A DNA stretch of 64,000 nucleotides, taken from positions 1,550,001 to 1,614,000 of the forward strand of contig CASHTG010000017.1 in NCBI GenBank assembly GCA_949357655.1. The letters are read 5' to 3'. Shown here piece after piece: positions 49,201 through 62,560 of the stretch (its first letter is position 1; each line of letters starts with the position of its first letter). Position numbers and translations under genes: made by a program. This DNA is from Parascedosporium putredinis (Eukaryota; Ascomycota; Sordariomycetes; Microascales; Microascaceae). A model generated the notes under the pieces. That model was not told the origin of the DNA, searched no databases, and was given only the letters and a program-made list of their open reading frames with translations.

Positions 49201-52200
49201 AGATGGGTGGGACGATGAGATCCCGCACTGTAAGCTCCCATCGCCTTGTTAGCGCCGGATCTCCCCAAAAATAGCCTGACAAGATAATCAAAGACCTTGG
49301 CTAGCGGACCCTCTGGTCACAGCCCAACATTGAGCGCAAGTCAAGATTTGTGACGCTCCACGCGCCAAGGCAAGGGCATGCTAACACCATTTCACTCCCC
49401 TTCTTTGATTGCGCTCTCCTCACTTCCCCCATCCGACCTTTACGCTTGGCGTGATCAACTTGGTGTGCCATCGTAAGTGCAGGAAGCACGAGGATGGTGT
49501 TAAGCTCCCTTCTCTAGATAGTCCTAGAAGTGGATGGACCCGACTCATTCGAAACAAGAGATAGAGGCAAGGAAGATCGAAAAAGAAAAACAAGGACCCT
49601 GCTTCAGCGTAGGTCCAACATTCAGGAAACACACAGGACGACACCCTCTTCGGTTTCGCGGGGTTTTGTCTTTGGGTTGTTTTCGAAGCACGCAAAAATC
49701 CGGATTGTTCCTGGTCATGTCCACACTATTTGAGATCCGGTGGGCTATCTTTGGCGTCCACCACCCATATTTCGGCGGTTTTTTGAAGCTCTGGGTGCCT
49801 CATGACCTCCATGTAGCCCGGATTTACCTTGATAAAGGGGGCTCAAAGGGAAAAACAAGGGGGAGGGGGGGCAGCATAGGAGAGAACAAGACAAGCAGGG
49901 ACGCGAGATTATCACGGCCCCCACCAAACCCTCCAGAAATGCCGAAGAGGGTTATTCTGGCGGGTATAGTCGTAGCTTCTCGGCGGCATATGCACGAAGC
50001 TCTTTCTTTCCAGTGGAAAATGCGTCGAGCGTGGGACGATGTGGTGTAGTCGTATATCATACATCAAGCGATGTATCCAATCTTTGCACAATCCAAACAC
50101 AAACAGGGGGCAGCGCCGGCGATCGATCCATACCGAGCAGCACCGGTGGTGCCCTCCAGGAGGCCCCATAATTTAGGCGGTGCGCCGTGGAAGAACGGGC
50201 AAAACCGCGCCCAAAAGACCACGCAGGTCTTTGAAGCGCGTGGGGGTCAACGGGGACTGGCCGGGTGTTGTCGGCCTCTGCGCATGGCCAGACGAGGACC
50301 CCTTCCACCCCTGCCTGCCTCTCGAATTGCGTCTGCCGGGCCTGATGTTGTTCAAGCAGCAGATCTATTTCACCTTCCCCCAACGAAAAGAACAAAATAC
50401 CACTTGCACCATACATACATACATACATAGCTACCCTCATCTTTCTCTGGAACCCGACCCGTCTCCCATCGTACGGGCGAGTGTGGTAGTTGGGGGTCGT
50501 CGACCGTTTCATCAATTGATCCCCCAATTCCACCAGCGCCCGCTTGCCAGAGAGCCAGAGACGGAGTCCCGCCTATCTTTCCTCATCGCCAACGCGGGGG
50601 TTGAAGGATGAGGCACTGCTTGGTGGTTCCATGGTTGGCCCCAATACCCGCCCACCAGGGGACGTGAGCACGTCAGCTTATGGAACGCGATGATCTTTTT
50701 TTCAGCGATGGGCCTGGGAAAAATAGCAAGCCACTTGTAATATGGGGGCAACGAGACGGGATCAATTGATCAATCTCTGGTTTAGAGAAAAGCCGCAGCT
50801 GCTGGGTGGCAGGCTGGACATGGCGATTTTGGGAAGAACCCCTTGCGGACGCCCGCTTTCCCCAGAAGCGCGTGTGGGTGGTGGGCCAATCGTTGTGCTT
50901 GCCTCGCAGCATGATGCTGAACGGGCATGAACCTACGGTAGGAATTCAACCATTCCTCTCGCACTCCGAATTATGACATGTAGCAAAGATAAGGAAGCAA
51001 GAAAAAGCAGGTAACAAAAAGCGATAGATTACGAGTATCTGTTCTGAGTGCCGTTCGCCGAAGACCGAACAGAGCAGGGGTAACCTGAAGGGCCCCACCC
51101 TTTCCGCCGTGGCTTGCCGCTGCCCTGCAGTCAATTTTTTTTTCGGTCAAGAAATTCTGAGAGCTTCATCTGAAGGAAAACCAAGGATTGGAGCTAGGTT
51201 GGATTGCCCCTGATAGAGATTGAAGGCTTTTGCTTCTATGCTTACATTCTAGCTTTGTTAAAAGCATCAAAAACATTAAAAATATTAAAAATGAAAATAA
51301 ACAAGGGGACATTTGGCCTGCTGGAGAGACTGCACCTGAAGCCATTGATTGCCCCCACAGCAGCAAGGAAGGGTGAAAAAAGGAAAGTCCTTGCAGGCCC
51401 TTGCCTCTGCTTGGCTAGTGATCAACTAGTTTTAGCTAGGTCTCAGGGAATCGTAGGCCTTGCCTTGAAGAGAACGCCGACATCTCAGCTTCAACGATTG
51501 ATTTTCATGAAGAACTTGGCGTTTTCGATCGTCCGATTGAGAGAGCAGCATGAGGAAAGGCGAGGGAAAAAAACTTTTAGGTGGCAGTACCAAGGGTAGA
51601 TCCTTGCCTGAGTGGACAATCCCAAGTGCGCGAGTGGCAAGTCTCTAATCCATCTCAACGTGGAGTTAGAGCTTTCACCGGGGCCCAGAATGCTGTGGAT
51701 TCGTTGGCCCCTGGACCATGCCGCTCGAATTTTTTTGTTGAAAAACGGCGAGTTGAAATGGCGTCAGGATGTAACTCGCCTCATCAGCGCAGAGGAGACG
51801 AAAAAAACTCCAAATGTGAGTGCGACACGCCGTTTGGCCTTTAGGCCCGTCGCTCTTATCGGTCCCCCACTCTCGTAAATGGTGCCACCAATTGTTCACG
51901 ATGGCGAGAGCTGGGCTCATTGAGCGGAGGGAGCCGTGAGCGGTCATGTCGTTTCTCACCTCTGGCAGGAATTTTTACTCCTACGTTTGACAACTCCAGG
52001 GTATTATCGCCCCAGGGATACGGACCCACTTTTCCCTACAAGGAAAGTGGGATTTAATTGGCCGATGCTGCCCCAAGCCCTTATCTGGGGTATGATCCAC
52101 AATAAATCACACAGACCCCAGGGTGCTCCAACTCCTACTAGTATTTTAGTGCGTCGCCCAAACGCATTGGCATCAACGATGGTAGACTTGAGAACAATCC

Positions 52201-52613
52201 AGGCCATGCCACAAGGGGCCACAGGACCTCCTGCCTTGCCTCTTTTGCCTCATCACACCAACGTGCGCCCCCCTGCCGCCAGGCCCTTCTCTCGAACAAC
52301 AGATCCGTCTTGATCATATTTTGGGGAAGAGTATTTCCATTTTGGATTCGAGGGATCTGGGCAGGCGTCTTTCTTGGCCGGGAACTGTTGGCGTGGCGAG
52401 AGGCCGGGCTCCGGGTTGGACAAGTGAGCGGAGACTGGCGTTTCTGGCGTTCATCTTGGTGGAGGCGTGGGCATCTTTTGGTCTCTCCCCTTGGCCGAGC
52501 CGGTTGGGGGCGAGATTGATTCGATGCACCCTCTTCTCCTCTCCGGGCTGGGATTGGTGATGGTCACCCCTTCCTGTCCTCCTCCGCCGCCCTCATTGGA
52601 TCTCGCTCGTCCT

Positions 52614-52665
52614 AGCCCAAGCCCAGCCCAGCCCAGCCCAAGCCCAAGCCCAGTCCAGTCCAGTC
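52614..52665. repeat. AGCCC/AAGCCC repeat, G-quadruplex-prone on minus strand
   Basis: Tandem AGCCC and AAGCCC units pass into AGTCC units. The minus strand carries at least six GGG tracts separated by CT or CTT, which fits the usual four-tract quadruplex rule. No gene is next to it. Confidence 0.85.
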
Positions 52666-55501
52666 TCGGTTCCCATCCCAGGTCCTGTCCGGTCCAGTCG
52701 GGTTGGGGACGAGAGAGAAAGCGGGGACTGAGGGCAATGAGCTGTCTTCCTAATCCGGACCGCCAGGGGTGGGTGCCTCGGCGGACCATCCAGAGATCAC
52801 CACCTGGTTTGATGGCTTGGGAGGGTATTATTGGAAAGCCTCTTGGTTGCTAGCCCAGCCAGCTCGACAAAAAGGACTTGATCATATTTGGAAGAGTGGG
52901 CGCTTCCTTTGCGAGAGGTCAGGGCTAGCGAGGTGTGGCTGCTGGCTCAGTCGCACTGTGGTGGATTCGGAGGTGGGGAGAGGAGGGGGACAGGCAGATT
53001 AACAAGATGGCCTGGGCCTAGGTGGACCAAGGCAGGTAGGTATGTTGGTGAACTGTTCGCTCTTCTTCTTCCATCACAAAGGCGACTGGTCCGTATGATA
53101 GATGATTGACATGGGCGAAACGAACCGCAGACTAACTACGCCAAAGGTACAAGGAATACATGTAGCTTAGCATGGCCTGTGACGGGATTAGAAGGCAGGA
53201 GGGCGTGGGATTTGATAGTTCAACCTTCTGGCGGCGTCTGTTCGACCGTGTCGTCCTAGGGGTTCGGCGAACGAGGGCGGAGACCCGGAAGCTAGTGTTG
53301 GGTCGGGCGATGGAACCCCCGGGCTCTGGGCTTGGCCCCCGTTCCGGCTAGGCGACCCGTGGCACGACACACGTCTGGCTAGGTTCGGAGAAAAGGGGGC
53401 AGGTGGGCTCAACCCGATGAGATCCGTCATCACAAGGAAATGAGCCTTATCAAATTACAGTATTCGTGAATCTTCCCTTCACCCCACCCCTTTTTCCTCT
53501 CTGAACTATAAGGGTGGGACCTCTTGAGGGGGTGAACGATTCTTGCGCTCCACGATCAATTTTAATACGTGAACCAGTCACTTCAGGAGAGAGCGGGCCA
53601 GCTTCACCACTCTCAACAAATGCTCGTGTTTAATCCCAGCCCGGCCAGTAAAGGGGGAGGTTTTTGCCTCTTTTTCAAAAAATAATTGACACACTCTAGA
53701 TCATCTCTGCAGTTGTGTAAGCTGAGGTGTTGATCATTGCTACCTGGAGGCTCAAGGGCTCAGGTTCAGGTCAATCCAGCTTAAGAAGTGGCTTAGGTAT
53801 TGGACGAAAAAAAGAAAAGAAGCTTGAGCGCAAGCATCGGGTATCTAGATCAGCAATGAAGGGACCAAGACAAGCAGCAGAAGACAGAGCCCGGAACGCA
53901 GGGCCAGTGAAGTCCAGGCTATCAAAGACAACGTGGAATTGGAAGAGAAAAAGAGAAAAAAATTTCCTCTCATGGTCATGTTTTCATGCCTTCCTTTTTC
54001 TTCTTCTGCTGTTGACGCTTCTCTCGTGGCATGTACTCTTACACTAGCCGGACCGTCTCAGGCATGAAAGGCTTAGAAACTGCAGGCGCATTTTGTCTCT
54101 TCTTCGGCGTTTTTCTTTTTTTCTTTTCACCGCTCACATGTCATATCCCTTCTTATTTTGAAGACAGGCTGAGGATAGCCCTTCCTTTTCTAGAGAGTAT
54201 TTTCTTCTCTCCCCCTCCTGTTCATTGCTGTTCATTGCCGTGCCAGCTCTTCGTCTAGTGTAGTCCGTCTCGTTAGTCCCGTCTATAAAGCGATATTCTC
54301 GTGTCCCATGGGCACTTGCCCCCGTCCCCCGTCATTTTCGTCTTTGGCTTAGCTTTCCCAGTTTTACGTCGACGGTCTCGTCTGAGTTCCCGCCGTCCTC
54401 GAAGGTCTCAGGGATCCCGCCCCAATGAGCGATGGAGGAAGCTCCGGAAGTTGTGCCTGGGGAGCCCTTGGCTGAGACACGCAGGTCCTCACTTTTTTCT
54501 TTTTTTCTTTTCTTGTCTAATGCTAGGTGCCTACGTGAACAGCGAGCAGTGAAAATTTTTCACCCTTCACTCTGAAATCATAATCAAAGTGTGTGTCATT
54601 GTAATAATTTGTGATTTTCCTTGTCCTCGCGCTGCCTGAGGATGAAGCAGCAGCGCAAAGGCCAAGGGATCCATGTCCGAAAAGGCCCCTTGGGCTGTCC
54701 AGTTCGAAACAAGATGAATCCAACGGAATCATGTGCGTGGATCCAGTCCAGCATGGAGCACAGGTTCACGGGGCTTCCGGCCAAGCACGGATGTCCCATG
54801 CGTCCGAACTTGCAAGGCTCATGCTCACGGCCCATCCTGGATCTGGGGGCAAGGGAAGAAGAAAGAAAAAAACCAACGAGGAGACGGGTAGCTACACGGA
54901 TCTGCACGCCGCTCATTAGCAAGCTTTGGGAGAGAGAGAGAGCTTTGGAAGAGCTTGCCCCATCTGGTGACGAAGTAAAGCCGAGGAGCCTGCGCACGGC
55001 AGACATCCCGCATTGGCTCCTTTGGTCGAGACGACGTCAACCATGGATCCCCCAGATATCAGGCATTCATGGATAGAGGGAGAGTGTGTGTGATCAATGG
55101 GAGAGCTACGCCTAGACATTCCACTTGAACTCCTGTGATACCCGCCGGTGCCAAGATTGAAAAAAAGATTTTCTCCTTTCCTTTCTTTTTCCTTCTTCTC
55201 CTCACCTACACTCCCTTTTTTTTTTTCTGGTTTAGAATAAAACGGGTCTGACAGGGGAGCTAAAGGTGCCGAGTCCGAAGAACAGAGTGGGCATGTTTCG
55301 CCCTCATCTCCCGTCTCCCCTCTGCACAGAAACACTACTAACCAACAGGCGAAACTGTTCACACCGGTTATGGGCGCGTGCGAGGTCGGCGACGCCACTG
55401 AAAATTATGCTTGACGATTAGCCCGCGCCGGTCGTCTGGCTGGTGTGTGGCCTCCTGCGTGGCCTGTGTGGCCAGGCCTTGCTTCCTCTGGGGGATCCGT
55501 T

Positions 55502-55520
55502 CCATTGGATTCATTGGATC
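55502..55520. repeat. Direct repeat CCATTGGATT/C, copy at 55 kb
   Basis: It matches the element at 40182 at 18 of 19 positions, in the same orientation, and is followed by GAGAGAG as the other is preceded by a GA run. Confidence 0.7.
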
Positions 55521-56992
55521 GAGAGAGCATCAAAAGGAGCCATGGATCAACTAGGACACGACGGGGACACTGCAGTTATGCCCAATCCAAGAGACGCGCC
55601 CCGCCCATCCACCCCGGCGACATTTCTCCGTTAAACTTTTAGTGTAGATGGACTGCAGCCACAATGATGGATCGATCGGGATCTACTCTCAAGGGCTTGG
55701 ACAACCACTTGTTGTGGAGAGAGGATGGGAAAGCTTTTCGAGCTGCATGAAGTAAATGCCTTCTTCAGCCGGGGAAGTTTCCGGCCTGTCGTCTCTCCAA
55801 CTCAACTTGGCTCATAGGATTGGGAATATTGGCTTTTCCTCCCCATCACTCATCGGCACATTGGCACCAACTTCCCCTTGAAATTTTTTAACGAAGGAGA
55901 AAAAAAAAAGTAAAAAGTGGCTCGGCACTCGCTGCCGGGAAGGATGGTAAACTTTAGGTATTACGACAGTGTTGACGCAGAGGAGAGAGCTCAAGGCTGC
56001 TAGGCAACGTTCACCCATCAATGCCATTCAACTCGGCTCAACTTTTTGAGGGGGTCTTCGGAGCTCATGGCAACCGAGACAAGGCAAAGTTTTTTGTCTC
56101 CTACCTTCTTTCTTTTCTTTTTCCCCTTGAACCCGAGCGAAAAGGAAAAAGAAAACCTTGAATAGGAAAAAGGAAATCGTGCCTTAGTCCAAAAGTCAGT
56201 CGGTGTCGGCTCCCAACGGCATTCTCGTGGGTGCATCCAATGGGGTCCTTGAATCCAGTAGACTGTCTCCAAAACGTAAAGAGGCTTCGTGTTGACAGTT
56301 CACCTCTCTTTCACTAGCGCCTTGATGAACACACACCCTTGCCCACTTCCGCCTAGCTTTTGGGGGCGTCCATGGGGGCTTTCTTCTCTTTGCGTGAGCA
56401 GGCATTAGGTTTCTCCACCTTGTGCGGTGTGGTGTGGCACTGGAAAACCATGGACGGCCGCTGGGTGGGTTTGCCCAAGTGCTCATTGTTTGTTGAATCC
56501 AAGCACGCAGTCCGCAAGCTCCCCTTCCCCCAGGCTTTTGCGGGAAGGCGGGGCGAGCAAGGTGCCACGGCCATCTCGATCGCTGGGGGTTTGCTCGCCA
56601 CTTGTTCATTAAGCACATCTTCTCACTCGATTAGACTTGGACCTAGTCTACACTAATTGACTAAACCCCCTCCTTCCGGGAGCGGGCGTATCTTTGTGGG
56701 CTGTGTTTTTGGGAAACCCCTCGCCACTGGCGTTCAATGGCGGGAGCTGGGAGCTGGGAGCTGGGGCGGGAGGCAGAGCTCCGGAGAAGGTTGAGGCAAA
56801 AAACCTTACTGGAAGGGGACAGGTGAACGAAGGGTGAAGACGAGAAAAATTGAGTTCCCAAAGTCTAAACAGGGCACCGACCACATCCACGCACCGGGAC
56901 CCAGCTCCGCGGGACGTTCAAATGAGAAAAATCTATAGGGACACTAACGATAAGGGGGCCCCGTGTCAAGCGAGTAGGCTCGCATTCATGGC

Positions 56993-57033
56993 GTGTGTCT
57001 GTGTGTGTATGTGCGTGCGTGCGTGCGTGTTGC
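56993..57033. repeat. GT/GCGT repeat
   Basis: Imperfect TGTG units followed by four GCGT units. Simple repeat in the gene-poor region. Confidence 0.85.
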
Positions 57034-60000
57034 GGCGTGCACAGAAGTGCACATCTTTCTACTCTCTTCCGCCTCACTTTATCATTACCGACCGGTTATC
57101 AGCTCGGCCCTCAGAATTTTTCATGTTCCTTACGTCCCGCCATGGTGTCTCAGGCAGAGAACAACAGGACAGGAATCGGAGCTTGGTGTCCGGACCAAGA
57201 CATTGAAGATCTTGGTTCCTGCCCTAAGAACTCGAATCTCTCGATCTCGTCTCGTCTGCCGTCTTCCGAGAAGACAAAAGTCTATTCATTTACACGTTGA
57301 GCCTGAACCAGATTTCAAAGAGTCTCCCAGGAACTCGCTGGCTTGTGCACGCTGATCGGAAGCGTAACGTAGCGTGTAGGTGGACGGACAGGACATTGAA
57401 CATTGAAGCATTGCTCTTTCCATATTGCTCGTCGGCCCAGGGCCAGGGGCTAACACGAGAGAGAAGAGGCGGTCGAGGCGTAATTGAAGGGAGAGTCCGA
57501 ATCTGCCTCGAAGCTCGAGCCCGCTCATACTTCTCAAACACATGCAAAGAGGGGCGGACGAGGAGAGGAATGAACGGCGAAAGAGGTGACAAGTCAAGAG
57601 AAGAGAAAATTTTTCCTCAGCCTCTCCCCTGTCGTTCGTGTGTCTCTTGAAAAGTTAGGTTCGGTGACTGCCCGGCCTTGGCTGTTTCTGGTGCGAGCGT
57701 TCCCAAGGTTTGGTTCACGAATCGGCCAAGGCCGGCGGCATCAATGCAGTCGAATCCCTCGTGGAAGGCTCCGGTTGGGGGAGAATGGAAAGGAAAGGAA
57801 GGCCTCTTTCCAGATCCGTCGATTGTCTGGTACCGGACGGGAAGCCAACATGGCGCCGGTGCAGCAGAAAGAGTGCAGACCGCAGGGCTGACGAGCGAAT
57901 CGCGATGCTGACATCGTGCAGGGGTGCTTCCCCATTGGGCTTAAGTGGAGCTCCGTACCGGTGTTTCATCCAGTCTTTTTACCAAGATTCATTTGATTGA
58001 GAAGGGAAAAGAAATAGAAGAGAGAAAAAAACTTGTCGTTCGTTCGGCTGGGTGGCTTGTTGCCCAATTTTCCGTGAGTCCCTTCTGCTTCATTCTCTTC
58101 TTTTCCAAGATTCCACTGTGGAGTAGGGGATGGAATTTGCGGTGAGCCGTCATTTCCCAGATCGCTGTTTACGTTGCCACATGTATTACCCACTGAGCGA
58201 AAGAAACCCCCTTCCTTCGTGTTAATTTTCTTCTTCTTCTTTGTTTCCACGCCCGGTCATCACCGTCGTTCCCCTGTGTGCGGCCGTCAATGGTGAATCG
58301 GGCGGTGGGGTTCTAGCTTGGGCGTAGGTGTGTGTGTAAGCATTGCACATTAAACACCAAAGGCGTGGAACACTGCAAGGGCTGAGGCGCGAGGACGAGG
58401 AAAGATTGAAACCTTGCCCTAAAAGGTAATGCATCGACCTATTCATTCGCGAAAAAGAGCGTATGAGACAATCCCAATCGAGGCATAAGTTCTCGAGATA
58501 TGCAGTGCGGACATGTCATCCCCAGCAGATGCTGGAGGCGCAAAGGAGTGTGTGAAGGGTGCGATTTCCCAAGTGAGGGTTTTCGTTCCCCATGCCACGC
58601 TTCCCTGTTGGGCGGCAATTTCGAACCGAGCAGCCCTCTCATAGGGACGCACGTCTTGAGCTTGTGCATCTTGAAACCCCTTCTGTCCATTCATTTCCAA
58701 CGGCCATGAGAAGTGGCGGCTGGCCCTGGTGGAGCAAAGGTGCTGGACATCCTTGGCTGCCTTGTGGTTGCCATTGATCCATCCACTCACTACATTGACC
58801 ATTATGACCATAATTAATCCTGTGCAATGTTATGAGTGCTGCATGTGGGCATCAATTGAAGGAAGCCACTACAACGCACAGTATAAACTAAAGCCGTGTT
58901 TCTATTAGTGCTTTCAAGATTTCCTAATCCCAACAGGCAAACCCCTGGTGCCTGAAGACGTGAAACTGCGCGGCATGAAGCAAGGTCCGACAAGGGACCC
59001 AGAAAAAAAGTTCTTTCCCGAAGCGTCGAAGACGCACCAGGATTGTGAGCACAAATGAGAAGTGAGAGAGGAAATAATAGCCAGAGGACACCAAATCGAG
59101 GGCGGGGGTCACTGCTTGGGGGAAGGGCCTGTGACGTGGCCCAACAGGACAGGCTCGAAATCCAAGACTCCCTCTCATGAAACAGGCTTACTCATTTGTC
59201 GAGATGAAGTCCTGATAGGTTCTGGTTCTCACACGTCGCTTCCCTGTTTTCCCTGTCAAGCCTGTCTCCCCTTCCCCTCTCGCCCCCCAATAGCAAAACT
59301 TGTTGTGCTGTGCCGAGAGTGGGGATATGGTGGATATTCCTTTTGTCTCCTTGGGTTTCTCTGATTTGCCCATCCCCGGGCCCCGGGCGGCTGCCGAGTC
59401 ATCCGCACTTGGTTCGGTCGGTGCCAGAGGAGAGGCCGTGTGCCGTCGAGCAGGGAAGCCCTCTCTACTTTTGCTTTAGGGGGCGTGAGGTGGAAGCGAG
59501 GAAATGGCGCCCGGAGTCCCCACCGCGCGCCGCGCCCAACTACCGATCCTCCACGCAAGCACTATGGACCCAAGGCGGGGGCGTGTTTTGGCCCCGGAAC
59601 GGGGGTTATTAATGCTGGGCCACTTCAAGTTGCTCACCGTCCAAGGAGCCGTGCTCTATTCTCGTCCAAGGAGCAAATGCGGAGACTTGGAGCCTCGCTA
59701 TTGGTACAAGTCGCGGAAGTCTTTGCTGTTATTTATGGGGAAATAACAACAATAATAGCGGGCATTAATGCTGCCGGCCAATGTTTTTTGTGATCCCGCT
59801 TTCTGAGCTGCCTGCCTCAGGCCTTGTAGGCTCTGATGCATGTCGCGTGAGAGCTGGTCACAGTGGATCAATGTGTTTTTGTTATTTTGGGATGACGGAA
59901 AGCCTTGATTGCAGGGAGGGCCAAGAGAAGAAGGTGGTGGTCCACAGCAAGGGGCAACTCGTAACGCAGCATTTGGTAATGGAGCCGGGTATGAATTGAG

Positions 60001-60600
60001 AGAGGGGGAAGGGGACGTGGCCGTGTCTGATTTAATCCCCAGTTGCTTTGCAAGTCGCACCAGCGTGGGTCGATGGTATGACCCAAGCTATCCACAGAAG
60101 AAGCCCGACTACGGTGCTTGCTTGAGGATCCCCAAACCCTCCATCGGTTAGGTCTTGCGTCCATGGCAGGACGAGCTGAGGGGATAGGGGGGCGTGGCTC
60201 GCTTGTCTTTGCTCGCCACTGTCTGGATGGACCTCGACTAGGTGGATGCTGCTGGGTCTCCCTCGTCCACGACACGTAAGAATGGTCTGGGTGGTTTGTT
60301 GGCCGAAGCCTGCCCACCATTGTGGGGAACTTCTTTCCACTCTAGCGGGCACCATGTGGCGGTGAAGCTGTCGTGGAGTATCGGGGAGCCTGGGTGGACA
60401 TTGAACTCAATGATGCACAAGATATGTGCCGGCTAGACGGGAGGTCACAGTCGAGGGTCGAGGGAAGGGTCGAGGGGGATGCAATGCTGGCTGTAGAAGA
60501 CGGGAGGCTGTGATTGTAGGAGAACAAGGGAAAGCGAGAGGGCTGCGATCTAACATCAAGGCTCGCGGAATGCGATGGGGTTGATATTGCGGCGCACTTC

Positions 60601-62560
60601 CAACCTCTGTACGTCTTCCAGCATGGGACATGACAGCACTCTGGCATTCTGACAGCCTAAACCAGTGCTACGGTGGCCCCATTGACCATATCATCCTTTT
60701 TCCGGTCTTAGTAGACGGCGGCGGCTAGGAAGTGGCCCTAGGTGCCGTCTATGGCCTCAAGGCTGCGTGTGAGGATACTCGTGAGCTTGGTAGTCCTGGC
60801 TGCCACAGGAGATCACGATGCTTAGGGACCATCCTAAGGTTTGTGCAGTGGTGCCTATAAGATCCTGTTTGACGATGCTCTCCCCTCTAATGGCCTTGTA
60901 TATCGTTCTATCCATGAGATCAGCTTCGTAAGGTTCAGTCGTCGCTCCACGACTCTGCGTAGGCTCGCGAGACTCAAGAATATGACCTATTAGCTAAAGC
61001 CACCATCGTAGTGAGGCAGTAGAAACCTTGAGGAGGGCTCTATAAGGGTGCTCCCGTCTTCCGAGGGAGTAGACGAAGAAGAAATGGTGTAGTTTGATAA
61101 AACAAGAGTGCGAACATAGAGAATGTTTGCTTCGGTTCTTTGAAATTCTTCCTGGCCGGGTGCTGATCTGAAGGTCTTGACGATTCGGCCTCTCGCTTCC
61201 ATTTCCTACAGCTGGCGAGGATCGTCGGCGAGCCTCGCTCTCGGGCTGTTTTTGAAAATGATTTCAGTTACTACTTCGAGGAAGATGTTCGAGTATTTAG
61301 TTCCATGGGAGATGGCATCATCGAGCCAAGATCAAGGTTGGAGGGCCTTTGAAGGCATGAGTTCGTTGTAGATGTTCATAGAAAGGGTAGAGATTGCCAA
61401 ACATGTGTTGAAAGGAGGCTGTAGTTGTGCTTGCTCATGCCAATCTGGCCCCTAGTGAGTGGTTCTTCTCGAAGAGTGAAGGGTAGGTCCTTGCTTCAGC
61501 CATGGCATTTCCCAGATGGCGGGAGAAACCGGCCTGCGGTCTACCTATATATACTTCCAATATGTAGGCAGACTCCTAGATAGATGGTATTGGATATCCG
61601 GAAGACCACGATATGGTTTCTACCCTTTTAAATTGAACATAAATTCGGTATCATCAAGTCTAGATGCTCTTGCTCGGGTCTTTGATGCGCCCTACCCGGC
61701 TTGCTTATAGGATAGGCAGTTAGGCACCACTTCCATCTCAAAGCCTAGTTGAAAGAGAATGGTTGTTGTGGAGATACTGGTTCCGGGCTGAGAACCTACC
61801 TTTTGTTCTAGTATCTCGTCGGGATCAAGACAACCCGGAGAACTGGATAGGCTCATGATGAGGTGGCTACAGATGCCCGCATGGACCTAGGACAAGACGA
61901 GGTGCACAGCCGCCCGAAACGCATGTGCGCTTAGATTGAACTCATTAACTAAGTCTGTCTTCTCACTTGGTAAAGATGTTATACCAATCAGCAGAGCGGG
62001 GAGCAGGCACGTTGGAACGTATAGCACTCGGCCTGCGTGCCTCCCGAACATTCCGATCAAGGTCCAAGCTATTCAACGTTTTGGTTCGCGTGATCAAAGC
62101 GAGTTCTCTAGAGGACTAAAAGTGATGTTACTTGTGAGGGTATACGTTGGGGCCAGGATGGCGTGGGTTTAAATGGTGCTTTTGCTCGACGACCCGGCCA
62201 AACATGACAGCGACGGCCTCGGAGTGAGGTATGCTACGAGCGTCGGTATACGAGTGATCAGCAGAATGTGCACTATTATATGCCACCTATAGATTTAAAC
62301 TTAATCGCTTTATGTCTCTGTCTCTAGTCGGTTTTCAATAAGTCTGATAGCTTTTACTCTGTGGGGAGAAGCCTTAGCAAGCCAACCTCTTGGAGGTGTC
62401 TCTCGACTCTCGCAGCTACGATAAACGGGAGATAATGGGACCGAGTCGCGGGAAAGACGTTTTATATAGAAGAATAAGCCTATATCAGTCTACAATTTGA
62501 TTTGGACTTGCCGAGCTCTGTTTCCACTGGGCGGACATTGGCATAGATCGATTGCTTCGC
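60601..62560. other. Sequence of different texture, possible decayed mobile element
   Basis: This block is somewhat richer in A/T and in short, stop-interrupted, coding-like stretches than the preceding 30 kb, for example about 48 open codons at 61200-61350 (+). I see no terminal repeats, no reverse transcriptase or transposase motif and no target duplication, so the mobile-element reading is only a guess. Confidence 0.2.

Larger units (their letters stand above)
38401..49500. other. Gene-poor region, part 2
   Basis: No recognised gene. It holds four of the six TACATGTA octamers of the window (38453, 41763, 44634, 48766) and three TACAAGTA/TACTTGTA octamers (41605, 43795, 44406). There is a long pyrimidine tract at about 43300-43360 and a stop-free frame of about 300 codons at 46043-46954 (+) that lacks an ATG in its first half and resembles no family. 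Confidence 0.45.
49501..60600. other. Gene-poor region, part 3
   Basis: No recognised gene. It holds a CATA tetranucleotide run (50410-50429), TACATGTA at 53157, the AGCCC repeat at 52614, a second CCATTGGAT element at 55502, a GT/GC-rich run near 57000 and GGGTCGA-like units at about 60445-60475. Composition stays balanced. Confidence 0.45.
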
